A stretch of 64,000 nucleotides of DNA from Anoxybacter fermentans. Lineage in GTDB: Bacteria; Bacillota; Halanaerobiia; DY22613. The notes beneath the pieces were generated by a model. The model had not been told where the DNA came from and ran no database searches. It saw only the letters and a list, made by a program, of their open reading frames with translations. The stretch spans positions 186,001-250,000 of the forward strand of contig NZ_CP016379.1 in assembly GCF_003991135.1 (NCBI RefSeq), in the 5' to 3' direction. Below are positions 36,449 through 45,311 of this stretch, in pieces (the first letter of the stretch is position 1; every line of letters starts with the position of its first letter). The position numbers were made by a program, and so were the translations under genes.

Positions 36449-37903
36449 ATGGATGAAGTAAAAATTTTAAACATTTTAGGTAATGAGTTATTAGTAGGAA
36501 TCGCTTTTGTTACAGTAGATGGTAAAATAAATTTTGCTAATCAGTTATTTTGTGAAATTGCAAATAACCATGATCTAATTGGAATGGATTTTTCAGTTCT
36601 TGATTTTACGCGTGTTAAGGAACTGTTCTATACGGGAAAAAATCAAATTTCGAGAGTCGCAACTATCAATGGTGAAAGATATTTGATTCATGAGAAAATA
36701 GTTAAAGATGATCAAAATATGAAGGGTGCTATAATTCTTTTAATTCCAATAGAGAGTGAAATTATTAAACGGATTTGTCAGCAGTATTCTGCTATAAAAA
36801 AACTAGATAAATCAGAAAAAAATCAGAAAAGTATCTCAAAATATACAATTAAAGATCTAAAAGGAAAAAGTTGTTTTATCCAAAATTTACGTGAGCAAAT
36901 CTATAAAGTAAGTCAATTCGATTCATCTATTTTGATTACAGGTGAAAGTGGAACAGGTAAGGAACTGGTAGCTCACGCTATTCATTCATTAAGTAAACGG
37001 AGAAACGGACCTTTTATCATTGTAAATTGTGGTGCTTTACCGGAACAGATTGCCGAGGCTGAATTATTTGGTTATGAAGAGGGAAGCTTTACTGGGGCAA
37101 AAAAAGGAGGAAGAATAGGTAAGTTTGAAGCTGCTGATGGGGGAACAATCTTTTTGGATGAAATTGGGGATCTTCCTAAGAGTATACAGGTCAAAATATT
37201 GCGCGTGTTACAGGAAAGAGAGATTCAACGGGTGGGGAGTCATTTAGTTAAGAAGGTGGATATTCGAATCATTGCTGCTACAAATCGGAATTTAGAGGAG
37301 ATGATTCAATCTGGAGATTTAAGGGAAGACTTATTTTATAGGTTAAATGTTATACGATTACATCTTGTTCCCCTACGAGAACGAAGAGAAGATATTCCTG
37401 AACTAACTTACTTTTTTCTGGATAAATTGAATAAAAAATATTTGATGAATAAAAAGATTACAGAGGCTGCTGTGGAATATTTACAAAAGCAGAGGTGGCC
37501 AGGGAATATTCGTCAGTTACATAATATGATTGAACATGCTTTTGTAATTTCAGGAAATATTATTGATATAGATGATTTTATTATTTTGGAGAATGAGAAT
37601 AATAATTATAATCTTAATGCAAATATTGAGGATGATTTAAATAGTCAATTAGAAAAATTGGAAAAATCTTTAATAATAAAAGCCTTAGAAAAAGCGAATT
37701 GGAATAAAACCCAGGCCGCAGATTTATTAGGTATTCATAGAACTTCTCTTTATCAGAAACTCGAAAAATACGGTTTAAAAAAAAATGAGAGTAAAAATAT
37801 AATGGTTTCATTTTATTTAATAGATGTTGAAATTGAGATGAATAGGAAAATTTTTTATTCAAAGAAGGTGAAATCTTTCTCTTTGTCTAATATATCCAAA
37901 TAA
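36449..37903 (+). CDS. Sigma-54-dependent transcriptional activator with PAS sensor
   Basis: 484 residues. An N-terminal PAS-like domain (ELLVGIAFVTVDGKINFANQLF, first ~100) is followed by the AAA+ domain, ~140-370. Walker A is GESGTGKELVAHAIH; loop 1 reads GSFTGA rather than the commoner GAFTGA; Walker B is GGTIFLDEIGDLP; VDIRIIAATNRNLEEM and the Arg finger region FYRLNVIRLHLVPLRER follow. A Fis-type helix-turn-helix ends it: LIIKALEKANWNKTQAADLLGIHRTSLYQKLEKYGL. About 40 extra residues (KNESKNIMV...SLSNISK) follow the HTH, which is unusual; a frameshift near the natural end is possible. Likely activates the HD-GYP promoter to its left. Confidence 0.93.
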   Translation: MDEVKILNILGNELLVGIAFVTVDGKINFANQLFCEIANNHDLIGMDFSVLDFTRVKELFYTGKNQISRVATINGERYLIHEKIVKDDQNMKGAIILLIPIESEIIKRICQQYSAIKKLDKSEKNQKSISKYTIKDLKGKSCFIQNLREQIYKVSQFDSSILITGESGTGKELVAHAIHSLSKRRNGPFIIVNCGALPEQIAEAELFGYEEGSFTGAKKGGRIGKFEAADGGTIFLDEIGDLPKSIQVKILRVLQEREIQRVGSHLVKKVDIRIIAATNRNLEEMIQSGDLREDLFYRLNVIRLHLVPLRERREDIPELTYFFLDKLNKKYLMNKKITEAAVEYLQKQRWPGNIRQLHNMIEHAFVISGNIIDIDDFIILENENNNYNLNANIEDDLNSQLEKLEKSLIIKALEKANWNKTQAADLLGIHRTSLYQKLEKYGLKKNESKNIMVSFYLIDVEIEMNRKIFYSKKVKSFSLSNISK

Positions 37904-38002
37904 GTTTTTTTGTCGGGATAATTTCTTATTTAAAAGTAAAAAATTTAAGTATAGTTAATCAAGAATTTGGAAGGAGGGAAAGGTGGTTATACCACTGAAA
38001 AT

Positions 38003-39817
38003 ATGATTAAAGACAAAGAAAAAAAATTAGTACAACGTCATGAAATTCCTGAAGAATATAGATGGAAAACAGAGGATATTTACCCGGATGTAGATACATG
38101 GGAAGCTGATTTTCAAAAAGTAAAAGAACGAATCCCGAAATTTGAAAAATTTAGAGGTCACCTGGGTGAATCAGCAGAAAAATTGTTGGATTGTTTAAAG
38201 TTCAGGGATGAAACCGGAGAAATTGCCCAGAGATTGTTCGGTTATGCCAGTCGTAAGAGAGATGAGGATACCCGTATCTCCAAATATCAGAGTCTGTATA
38301 ATCGGAGTTTTAGCCTTTTGACTGAATTACAAAGTGCCACATCTTTTATTGTACCTGAAATTTTAACTATACCGGAAGAGAAACTTAAAGAGTTTATGCA
38401 GACTAATTCTGAACTTGCAATCTACTGTCATTATATTGATAATATAACCCGGGTTCGGGAACATGTACTTTCGCCTGAATTGGAAAAGGTTCTGGCTATG
38501 ACTTCAGAGTTAGCCAATGCACCATCTCAAATTTTCACCATGATTGATGATGCTGATATCAAATATCCCTGTGTAAAAGATGAAGATGGAAATGAAGTTG
38601 AGCTTACCAAAGGCAGATTCTTAAAGTTTATGCAAAGTAAAGACAGGCGGCTCAGGAAAGATGCCTTTGAAGCTTTTTATAGTTCTTATGATAAGCTTAA
38701 AAATACTATTGCCACTACACTTGCTTCTAGCATTAAAGCAGATATTTTCAATGCAAGAGTAAGGAAATATAACTCTACATTAGAAGCAGCTCTGGATGAA
38801 GATAATATTCCGGTTAGTGTTTATCATAATCTGATCAAAACCGTTTCTAATAACTTAGAACCGATGTATAAATATGTAAGACTTAGGAAAAAGTTGCTGG
38901 GTGTTGATGAACTACATATGTATGATCTTTATGTATCCTTAATTAAGGATATAGATATTGAGATTCCTTATGAAGAAGCCAAAAAGAAGGTTATAGAGGG
39001 TCTGGCACCTTTGGGGAAAGAATATCAGGATTTGCTTAAAATGGGCTTAGAATCCCGGTGGGTGGACGTTTATGAAAATGAAGGTAAGGCCAGTGGAGCT
39101 TATTCAGCTGGTATTTACGGAGTCCATCCTATTGTCCTATTGAATTATAACGATACTCTTGACAGTATGTTTACCCTGGCCCATGAGATGGGACATGCTA
39201 TTCATTCTTATTTATCAAATGAAGCACAACCTTTTGTCTATCACCGCTATACGATTTTTCTGGCAGAGGTTGCTTCGACTTTAAATGAAGTTTTGTTGAT
39301 GGATCATCTTTTAAAGACTACAGAAGAAAAAGAGGTTAAACTGGCGATTTTAAACCATTTCCTTGAACAATTTAGAGGAACCGTATATCGTCAAACTATG
39401 TTTGCTGAGTTTGAGCAGATTATTCATCAAAAATCTGAAGAGGGAGAAGTTTTGACCCATGAGGTGTTAGGCAAGTTATATCATGAGCTTAATGAGAAAT
39501 ACTATGGTCCTGATATGGTAGTTGACCCACAGATTGATCTGGAATGGGCCCGAATTCCTCATTTTTATTCTAATTTCTATGTTTACAAATATGCTACCGG
39601 ATTTGCAGCAGCTACTTCTCTGGCACGGCAGATTATTGAAGAAGGTCAGCCTGCTGTAAAGCGGTATATTGAATTCTTAAGAGCTGGTAATTCAGATTAC
39701 CCAATTAATATACTGAAAAAAGCTGGGGTGGATATGACCACTCCAGAACCTATTGAACAGGCTCTTCAGACTTTCAGGGAACTGGTAGATGAGATGGAAA
39801 GATTAACATCGGAATAA
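38003..39817 (+). CDS. pepF: Oligoendopeptidase F (M3B zinc peptidase)
   Basis: 604 residues from ATG 38003 (an in-frame TTG at 37967 would add 12). The ribosome-like GGAGGG lies at 37971, too far from the ATG, so the exact start is unsettled. M3B core: LDSMFTLAHEMGHAIHSYLSNE, with HExxH near residue 393 and the third zinc ligand Glu in FLAEVASTLNEVLLMDHLL. The N-terminal PepF region reads YRWKTEDIYPDVDTWEADF. It cleaves peptides of about 7-17 residues in the cytoplasm. A single-gene unit with a strong terminator. Confidence 0.95.
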   Translation: MIKDKEKKLVQRHEIPEEYRWKTEDIYPDVDTWEADFQKVKERIPKFEKFRGHLGESAEKLLDCLKFRDETGEIAQRLFGYASRKRDEDTRISKYQSLYNRSFSLLTELQSATSFIVPEILTIPEEKLKEFMQTNSELAIYCHYIDNITRVREHVLSPELEKVLAMTSELANAPSQIFTMIDDADIKYPCVKDEDGNEVELTKGRFLKFMQSKDRRLRKDAFEAFYSSYDKLKNTIATTLASSIKADIFNARVRKYNSTLEAALDEDNIPVSVYHNLIKTVSNNLEPMYKYVRLRKKLLGVDELHMYDLYVSLIKDIDIEIPYEEAKKKVIEGLAPLGKEYQDLLKMGLESRWVDVYENEGKASGAYSAGIYGVHPIVLLNYNDTLDSMFTLAHEMGHAIHSYLSNEAQPFVYHRYTIFLAEVASTLNEVLLMDHLLKTTEEKEVKLAILNHFLEQFRGTVYRQTMFAEFEQIIHQKSEEGEVLTHEVLGKLYHELNEKYYGPDMVVDPQIDLEWARIPHFYSNFYVYKYATGFAAATSLARQIIEEGQPAVKRYIEFLRAGNSDYPINILKKAGVDMTTPEPIEQALQTFRELVDEMERLTSE

Positions 39818-39826
39818 TTTTTTAAG

Positions 39827-39864
39827 ATCAAGTCCCTGCAATTTCGTAGGGACTTGATTTTTTA
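39827..39864 (+). terminator. Intrinsic terminator of pepF
   Basis: ATCAAGTCCCT, 10-base loop, AGGGACTTGAT, then TTTTTT. A perfect 11-bp stem. Confidence 0.92.
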
Positions 39865-39897
39865 ATTAATAGTTTATTTGAGAAGATTTTAATAAAA

Positions 39898-40091
39898 TGA
39901 TTAAACTGCAAAAAGCTAATTTTGAACGATATAGAAATTTTTCATTTAACCATCTTAGTGAGATTTTAGTCGAAATAAGGCCTCATTACAGGATGTATTG
40001 ATTAGTGTGCCTTATTTCGACTGAAATCTAACTTTAGATGGTTCGAAAAATTTTTTATAAAGCAAAAAATTAGCTTTTTGCAGTAAAATCA
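39898..40091 (+). repeat. Long palindromic element, copy 6 (short chimeric centre)
   Basis: 194 bp. The centre reads CCTCATTACAGGATGTATTGATTAGTGTGCC: the left half of one inner hairpin is fused to the right half of the other, as if the sequence between were deleted. Flanked by TAAAA on both sides (39893-39897 and 40092-40096). Confidence 0.9.
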
Positions 40092-40399
40092 TAAAATGAA
40101 TTTTTTTAAATATAATGAAGGAATTTAGGATTATGAAGTAGAAATAAACAAAATATAACGACTGAATAGAGAAGAATTACTAATCAGTAAGAAAAGCATG
40201 GGATTAAAAATCTGATTATGAGGATTTTTATTTAAAAGAGGAGGTTATATTTAAAAGTACATATGCAGATTAGTCAGAAAAAGAGCTAGAAAGACTCAAA
40301 AAAATTAAAGAATTTATTTTAATTGGTTATGTTAACAAAAATAAGTTAACCCATATTTTGTATATTTAATAAACTATATTAAAGAGGAGGGGTTTAAAT
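40092..40399. other. 300-base gap with a possible gene relic
   Basis: A frame starting near AGGAGGTTAT at 40241 reads KSTYAD-stop-SEKELERLKKIKEFILIGYV, ending at the TAA of 40368-40370. It is protein-like with a stop, so probably a relic. A GTTAAC...GTTAAC pair lies at 40330-40351. AGAGGAGGGG at 40383 serves the nucleotidase. Confidence 0.3.
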
Positions 40400-41899
40400 A
40401 TGAATTTTCTAAAGAGGGTTTCAATAATTACTCTGATTTTTGTTTTGACTGTCTCTGTATTGGCTTTTGCGGCAGAACCGGTTAAGGTGACCATTCTACA
40501 TACCAATGATACTCATGGTCGGATTGCCAGCTTTACACCTAGAGGAGAAGAAAAGGAAATTGGCGGCTTTGCACGAATCTTAACTCTCATTAATAAGATA
40601 CGGGCAGAAGAGGAGAATGTTATTCTTCTGGATGCTGGTGATACTTTACATGGAACCAATTTAGTAAATCTGCAAAAGGGTTTGAATATGCTAACTTTGC
40701 TCAATACTATGGGTTATGATGCTATGGTTCCAGGTAATCATGATTTCAATTATGGTTATAAACATCTCTTGAAATTAGCTAAGTTTGCTAAGTTTGATAT
40801 AGTCTCTGCCAATGTTGAAAAAGATGGTGCTTTACTTTTTGCTCCTTATACTATTTTGGAAAAAGGTGGTTATCGTTTTGCTATTTTAGGTATATCTACA
40901 CCGGAAACACCAATCACAACCCATCCAGCTAATGTTGCCGGATTGAATTTTGTTGATCCAATTCAGAGAGTTAAGGAGATAGTTGAAAAGTTAAGTGGTA
41001 GTGTTGATTTCATTATTATGTTAAGCCATCTGGGTTATGAAGGTGACAGGATGATTGCTGAGCAGGTTCCAGGTCTGGATATAATTATCGGTGGCCATAG
41101 TCATACTTCTCTGGAAGAACCTGTGGTGGTCAATGGTGTAATTATTGCCCAGGATGGAGATTATGGTCGGACTCTGGGCCGGATTGATTTAACCATTGAA
41201 GATGGTAAGATTATTAAATACAGCGGTCGATTAATCCCTGTTAAAGATACAATTGCTAAAAATCCGGTAGTAGATGTTGTTGTAAAAGCATATGAAGATA
41301 AATTGAGGACTTTGATGGGAGAAGTTGTAGGTACTACTTCAGTAGATCTTGTAGGTGAGCGTGCACTGGTTCGGACTCAGGAGACTAACCTGGGTAATTT
41401 GATTACTGATATAATGTTAGCTTATTGTGATGCTGATCTGGTTATGACCAATGGCGGGGGAATTCGCGCTTCCATTGCTAAGGGTGATATTACCATTGGT
41501 GATATTTATACCGTTCTTCCATTCGATAATACCCTGGTAGTTCTTGAGTTGACTGGTGCTCAGATTAAAGCTGCATTGGAGCATGGTGTGAGAAAATATC
41601 CGAAACAAAATGGTGGATTTCTCCATGTTGCAGGTATGACTTATGCTTTTGATCCTAATAGACCCGCTGGTGATCGGATAGTGGAGGTTAAAATTCGGGG
41701 TAAAGACTTAGATTTAAATAAAATCTATCGGGTAGCCACTAATGATTTCTTAGCTGCTGGTGGAGATGGTTATTCTATGTTCACTGAAGGAACCATTGTC
41801 TATCAGTCCGGGTCATACTTACGTGATCTGATGGTTGATTACTTAAGAGAACATGGTTCTGTTTCTCCTGAGGTAGAGGGGCGTATTACTATTCGCTAA
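40400..41899 (+). CDS. Secreted 5'-nucleotidase / UshA-family metallophosphoesterase
   Basis: 499 residues. A signal peptide (MNFLKRVSIITLIFVLTVSVLAFAAE, cleavage near 24) exports it. Metallophosphoesterase domain: ILHTNDTHGRI, LLDAGDTLHGTNL, VPGNHDFNYG, IIMLSHLGYEGD, IIGGHSHT. The C-terminal nucleotidase domain (~310-480) has ETNLGNLITDIMLAYCDADLVMTNGGGIRA and VATNDFLAAGGDGYSMF, the substrate-binding loop. It hydrolyses nucleotides (or cyclic/sugar nucleotides) outside the membrane for phosphate and nucleoside scavenging. No cell-wall anchor is visible. It stands alone between two palindromic copies. Confidence 0.94.
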   Translation: MNFLKRVSIITLIFVLTVSVLAFAAEPVKVTILHTNDTHGRIASFTPRGEEKEIGGFARILTLINKIRAEEENVILLDAGDTLHGTNLVNLQKGLNMLTLLNTMGYDAMVPGNHDFNYGYKHLLKLAKFAKFDIVSANVEKDGALLFAPYTILEKGGYRFAILGISTPETPITTHPANVAGLNFVDPIQRVKEIVEKLSGSVDFIIMLSHLGYEGDRMIAEQVPGLDIIIGGHSHTSLEEPVVVNGVIIAQDGDYGRTLGRIDLTIEDGKIIKYSGRLIPVKDTIAKNPVVDVVVKAYEDKLRTLMGEVVGTTSVDLVGERALVRTQETNLGNLITDIMLAYCDADLVMTNGGGIRASIAKGDITIGDIYTVLPFDNTLVVLELTGAQIKAALEHGVRKYPKQNGGFLHVAGMTYAFDPNRPAGDRIVEVKIRGKDLDLNKIYRVATNDFLAAGGDGYSMFTEGTIVYQSGSYLRDLMVDYLREHGSVSPEVEGRITIR

Positions 41900-41910
41900 A
41901 TTTAAAGATA

Positions 41911-42106
41911 TGATTAAACTGCAAAAAGCTAATTTTGAGTGCTATTGAAATTTTTCGTTAAATCATCTTAGTGAAATTTCAGTCGAAATAAGGCCTCATC
42001 ACAGGATGTATTGATTAGTGTGCCTTATTTCGACTGAAAATCAAACTTTAGATGGTTCGAAAAATTTCTTTATGAAGCAGAAAATTAGCTTTTTGCAGTA
42101 AGATCA
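41911..42106 (+). repeat. Long palindromic element, copy 7 (short chimeric centre)
   Basis: 196 bp, starting 12 bases after the nucleotidase stop. The centre CCTCATCACAGGATGTATTGATTAGTGTGCC shares the same junction as copy 6, so both descend from one deleted form. Flanks are GATA on both sides (41907-41910 and 42107-42110), a candidate 4-bp target duplication. Confidence 0.92.
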
Positions 42107-42125
42107 GATATTAACTTATCTGAAG

Positions 42126-42160
42126 AAGCACCATCTAAATTTTTGGGATGGTGCTTTTAA
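42126..42160 (+). terminator. Intrinsic terminator between nucleotidase and sigma operon
   Basis: AAGCACCATC, 11-base loop, GATGGTGCTT, TT. Just after palindromic copy 7. Confidence 0.8.
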
Positions 42161-42191
42161 TATTTTTGGTGAAAAAATTTTCAAATTGAAA

Positions 42192-42217
42192 TGAACCTTT
42201 TGCATATATCAATCGTC
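42192..42217 (+). promoter_or_regulatory. ECF-type promoter of the sigma operon
   Basis: TGAACC, 16-base spacer, CGTC. This matches the -35 AAC / -10 CGTC pattern of ECF sigma factors. It lies 39 bases before the sigma gene, implying autoregulation. Confidence 0.75.
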
Positions 42218-42255
42218 ATATTAACGACGGGATGAAAAAAAGGAGGGGATAGCCT

Positions 42256-42771
42256 TTGCAGGAAATAGAATTGGTTCAGCGTGCCCAAAAGGGAGATAGA
42301 AAGGCGTTAAAAGAACTTTTACAAATGAATTATTCTATTCTCAAAGGCTATCTTCTAAAAATCACTTTGGATCCTGATCTGGCGGCAGATTTGACGCAGG
42401 AGACAATGCTTAAAGCAATTCTGAAATTGCAAAAATTTAAGGGCCAGTCTAAATTTTCGACCTGGCTTATAACTATAGGTTCAAATCTTTATCGGGATTA
42501 TTTAAAGAAAAATCGCCATCTAATAATGGTAGATTATCCGGAACGATTTGAATCGATAACGGAAATGAAAGAAGCGGGATTAATTATTGAAGAAATGCTT
42601 TTAAAATTACCAGCAGAAAAACGTATGGTTTTAGTCCTAAAACACTATTTTGGCTACACATATGAAGAGATTAGTAAAATAATCAAATGTCCGGTCGGGA
42701 CAGTTAAATCCAGAATGTATTATTGTCTGGAATTTTTACAGAACCAGATTGAAAGGGGGAATAAGGGTTGA
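42256..42771 (+). CDS. sigY: ECF RNA polymerase sigma factor, SigY-like
   Basis: 171 residues from TTG 42256, seven bases after AGGAGGGG. Region 2: DPDLAADLTQETMLKAILKLQKFKGQSKFSTWLITIGSNLYRD (~40-85); region 4: LPAEKRMVLVLKHYFGYTYEEISKIIKCPVGTVKSRMYYCLEFLQNQ (~115-165). No region 3, as for ECF factors. The gene order after it (zinc-finger anti-sigma-like, zinc-ribbon membrane protein, ABC ATPase, permease, YxlE-like protein, ABC ATPase, permease) parallels the Bacillus sigY-yxlCDEFG operon, with an extra transporter. Probably directs RNA polymerase to its own promoter just upstream. Confidence 0.9.
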   Translation: MQEIELVQRAQKGDRKALKELLQMNYSILKGYLLKITLDPDLAADLTQETMLKAILKLQKFKGQSKFSTWLITIGSNLYRDYLKKNRHLIMVDYPERFESITEMKEAGLIIEEMLLKLPAEKRMVLVLKHYFGYTYEEISKIIKCPVGTVKSRMYYCLEFLQNQIERGNKG

Positions 42772-43160
42772 GTTGTAAAATTTTTCGTCAGCAAATGATG
42801 GATCTGATTTATTGTGAGGGTAAGAGTGATCTTACTTTAGAAATACATCTTAAAAAATGCCCCCAATGTGCAGAGTTCTGGTCTAATTTACAGCATGTTA
42901 AAGAGATGTTGGGAGAGATGATACCTCCTGAAGAAACAGGTTTAGTAGAAATTAATAATGTAATACATAAAGCCAATTCGATTCTAAAAATGTGTAGGTT
43001 AGTTAATGATTTGATAAAATTTGGTGGCCTTATTAGTCTGGTATTCTTAATTTATTATCAATTTTATTTGTGGTTTGGTACAGAAGGATTGCTATCCATA
43101 TATCTCGTTTTTTATATAACTCTTCCTTTTTCTCTAATCCCGTTAAAAAATTTGAATTAG
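42768..43160 (+). CDS. YxlC-like membrane anti-sigma factor with HxxxC-CxxC zinc finger
   Basis: 130 residues from TTG 42768, overlapping the sigma stop (TTGA) behind GGGGG. The N-terminal SCKIFRQQMMDLIYCEGKSDLTLEIHLKKCPQCAEFW has the His-x3-Cys-x2-Cys of zinc-finger anti-sigma domains (ZAS). Two membrane helices occupy ~85-125 (FGGLISLVFLIYYQFYLWF, LLSIYLVFYITLPFSLIPL). By position and motif it holds the ECF factor inactive at the membrane until a signal arrives. Coupled translation with the sigma factor supports the partnership. Confidence 0.8.
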   Translation: MSCKIFRQQMMDLIYCEGKSDLTLEIHLKKCPQCAEFWSNLQHVKEMLGEMIPPEETGLVEINNVIHKANSILKMCRLVNDLIKFGGLISLVFLIYYQFYLWFGTEGLLSIYLVFYITLPFSLIPLKNLN

Positions 43161-43175
43161 CCAGGAGGGAGTTAA

Positions 43176-43508
43176 ATGAATCTGTGGTTGTTTATATTAA
43201 TAGGATTTATTTTAGCTGCACAGGCGGTCTGGATTTTTCTTGATGCCAGAAAAAGGGGAGAAAGTTACTGGCTCTGGGGGTTTTTTGGCCTTTTAAATTT
43301 TCCCAGCAGTTTAATTATTTATCTCCTCGTTACCAGAACAAAAAAGATAACCTGTCCTGATTGTGGGCGGAAATTCAGCAAAAATAATAACTGCTGTCCT
43401 CATTGTGGAGGTGCAACACTGACATGTCCTGGTTGTCATGAACAGATTCAGATAAGTTGGGTTTATTGTCCTTATTGTTCATGTAAATTAAAGGAAGGAG
43501 ATGATTAA
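43176..43508 (+). CDS. Membrane protein with double zinc ribbon
   Basis: 110 residues; start ATG after AGGAGGGAG. Two N-terminal helices (LWLFILIGFILAAQAVWIFLDA, YWLWGFFGLLNFPSSLIIYLLV) resemble the YxlD/PLDc_N-like two-helix module. They are followed by a cytoplasmic tail with four CxxC pairs: CPDCGRKF, CCPHCGG, CPGCHEQ, CPYCSCK (residues ~60-105), enough for two zinc ribbons. Within the sigma operon it could act as an extra sensor or anti-sigma component. Function unknown. Confidence 0.65.
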   Translation: MNLWLFILIGFILAAQAVWIFLDARKRGESYWLWGFFGLLNFPSSLIIYLLVTRTKKITCPDCGRKFSKNNNCCPHCGGATLTCPGCHEQIQISWVYCPYCSCKLKEGDD

Positions 43509-44456
43509 ATGGATTATGCGATAGAGGTTCAGGGGTTAAGCAAGAAATTTGCTGAGAAATATGCTGTTAAAGATTTAAATTTTCAAATACAGAGAGGGGA
43601 AATTGTGGCTTTTTTGGGGCCAAATGGTGCAGGTAAGACTACAACTGTTAGATTATTAAATGGAGTATTACGACCTACAGCAGGTACCATAAAGATATTG
43701 GGTTATGAATTGAATAGGGATGTTATAAAGATACAATCAAGAACTGGAGTGGTTACAGAGACTTTTACTCTTTATGAAAGGCTTACTGGAAGATATAATT
43801 TAAAATTTTATGGAAACCTTTATGGTTTAAAAACAGATGTGATCAATCATAAAATATCTGCTATGATTTCATTTTTTAATTTTGAAGATTATATTGATCG
43901 ACCAGTTGAAACATATAGTACGGGAATGAAGAAAAAGTTATCTCTGGCTAGAGCTCTTTTGCATGATCCTGAAATACTTTTTTTAGATGAGCCTACAACC
44001 GGTCTTGATCCTGAAGCATCCCGTACAGTAATTAAGTATATAGCAAAGTTGAATCAGGAGGAAAAAAAGACAATTTTTTTATGTACTCATAACCTGGAGG
44101 TAGCTGAAATTTTAGCTACCAGAATTATGCTTATTGATAAAGGCCAACTTATTACTATTGGAACACCTGATGAATTAAAGAAGAAGTTGTGGCCTGATGT
44201 TCAGGTAGATATTGAGTGCAAAATGTGGGGGAATGAGAAGAAAGAAAAGATATATGAAATTGATTGGATAACCGATATTAAAGATATTGGAAATAAAGAG
44301 GGAGTAACTAAATTATCTATTAATGTTGCTGAAAGAAAGTATATTCCTGATCTAGTTGAAATCTTGATTCAACAGGGGTGCCGTATTTTTTCTGTGGTGG
44401 AAAAAGAACATTCTTTAGAGGAGATATATTTTAAATTGAGGGAGGGAAAAAAATGA
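43509..44456 (+). CDS. ABC transporter ATP-binding protein (first of two)
   Basis: 315 residues. Walker A GPNGAGKTTTVRLLNG (~37), signature YSTGMKKKLSLARALLHDP (~137), Walker B EILFLDEPTTGLDPEASR, and H-loop FLCTHNLEVAE, all intact. The C-terminal ~90 residues form the extra domain found in export-type (drug/lantibiotic/gliding) ATPases. The permease at 44453 overlaps its stop by four bases, so the two form one exporter. Transcribed from the ECF promoter. Confidence 0.93.
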   Translation: MDYAIEVQGLSKKFAEKYAVKDLNFQIQRGEIVAFLGPNGAGKTTTVRLLNGVLRPTAGTIKILGYELNRDVIKIQSRTGVVTETFTLYERLTGRYNLKFYGNLYGLKTDVINHKISAMISFFNFEDYIDRPVETYSTGMKKKLSLARALLHDPEILFLDEPTTGLDPEASRTVIKYIAKLNQEEKKTIFLCTHNLEVAEILATRIMLIDKGQLITIGTPDELKKKLWPDVQVDIECKMWGNEKKEKIYEIDWITDIKDIGNKEGVTKLSINVAERKYIPDLVEILIQQGCRIFSVVEKEHSLEEIYFKLREGKK

Positions 44457-45274
44457 ATGTCGGGAAAATAAAAGCCATTGTTGCAAAGGACATTAAAGAA
44501 GTTACAGAGAGTCTGCAGATGCTGGTACCAATAATAGTGGTGCCACTGATAATTTTGGTGATAATTCCACTGGTATTAATTCTTTTACCTCGTTTTATAG
44601 AAATCCCTTCAAATATGCATCAGATTATTGATAATATGATAAAAAATATGCCTATAATAATGAAAAATAAAATTATTAATTTTGATCAACAACAATTACT
44701 TATTTACATGATGATTAATTACTTTTTTGGGCCGCTTTTTTTAATTATACCGCTGATGGTATCGAGTATAATTGCTGCCAATAGTTTTGCGGGTGAAAAA
44801 GAGAAAAAGACTTTAGAAGGTCTTCTCTATGCTCCCGTTACTGATTTTCAATTATATTTGAGTAAATGTCTTGCTGCATTTATTCCGGCAGTATCAGTTG
44901 CTTTTATTGGATTTGTTGTATATGCTATAATTATCGATATATTAACTTATCCGGTATTTGGTTTTTTAATTTTACCAAATAGTCATTGGATAGGTTTAAT
45001 ATTATGGTTGGTACCTACGTTTTCTTTCTTCGGTCTTGGTGTAACAGTACTTGTATCTGCAAAAGTACGGGGATTTCAGGAAGCACAACAGTTAGCTGGA
45101 GTTGTAGTAATTCCGATTTTAGCAATGATTATTATGCAATTAAGTGGTGTTATCTTTCTCAGTGGATGGGTTATTTTTATAATTGGTTTCATTTTTCTAC
45201 TGATGGATATATTTTTGCTTAAAATTGGAGCTAATTTGTTTAAAGGAGATAAAATATTAGATAAGTTCGTATAA
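44453..45274 (+). CDS. ABC-2 type transporter permease (first of two)
   Basis: 273 residues with about six membrane helices. The N-terminal helix (MLVPIIVVPLIILVIIPLVLILLPRF) is followed by an extracytoplasmic loop, and the typical ABC-2 phrase SSIIAANSFAGEKEKKTLEGLLYAPV near 105. Later helices include AAFIPAVSVAFIGFVVYAI and VVVIPILAMIIMQLSGVIFL. Overlaps its ATPase partner (ATGA). Substrate unknown; relatives export antibiotics, peptides or Na+. Confidence 0.9.
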   Translation: MNVGKIKAIVAKDIKEVTESLQMLVPIIVVPLIILVIIPLVLILLPRFIEIPSNMHQIIDNMIKNMPIIMKNKIINFDQQQLLIYMMINYFFGPLFLIIPLMVSSIIAANSFAGEKEKKTLEGLLYAPVTDFQLYLSKCLAAFIPAVSVAFIGFVVYAIIIDILTYPVFGFLILPNSHWIGLILWLVPTFSFFGLGVTVLVSAKVRGFQEAQQLAGVVVIPILAMIIMQLSGVIFLSGWVIFIIGFIFLLMDIFLLKIGANLFKGDKILDKFV

Positions 45275-45311
45275 AATTGAAATGTTTTCCAGTCAGAAGG
45301 AGGGGATGAAA

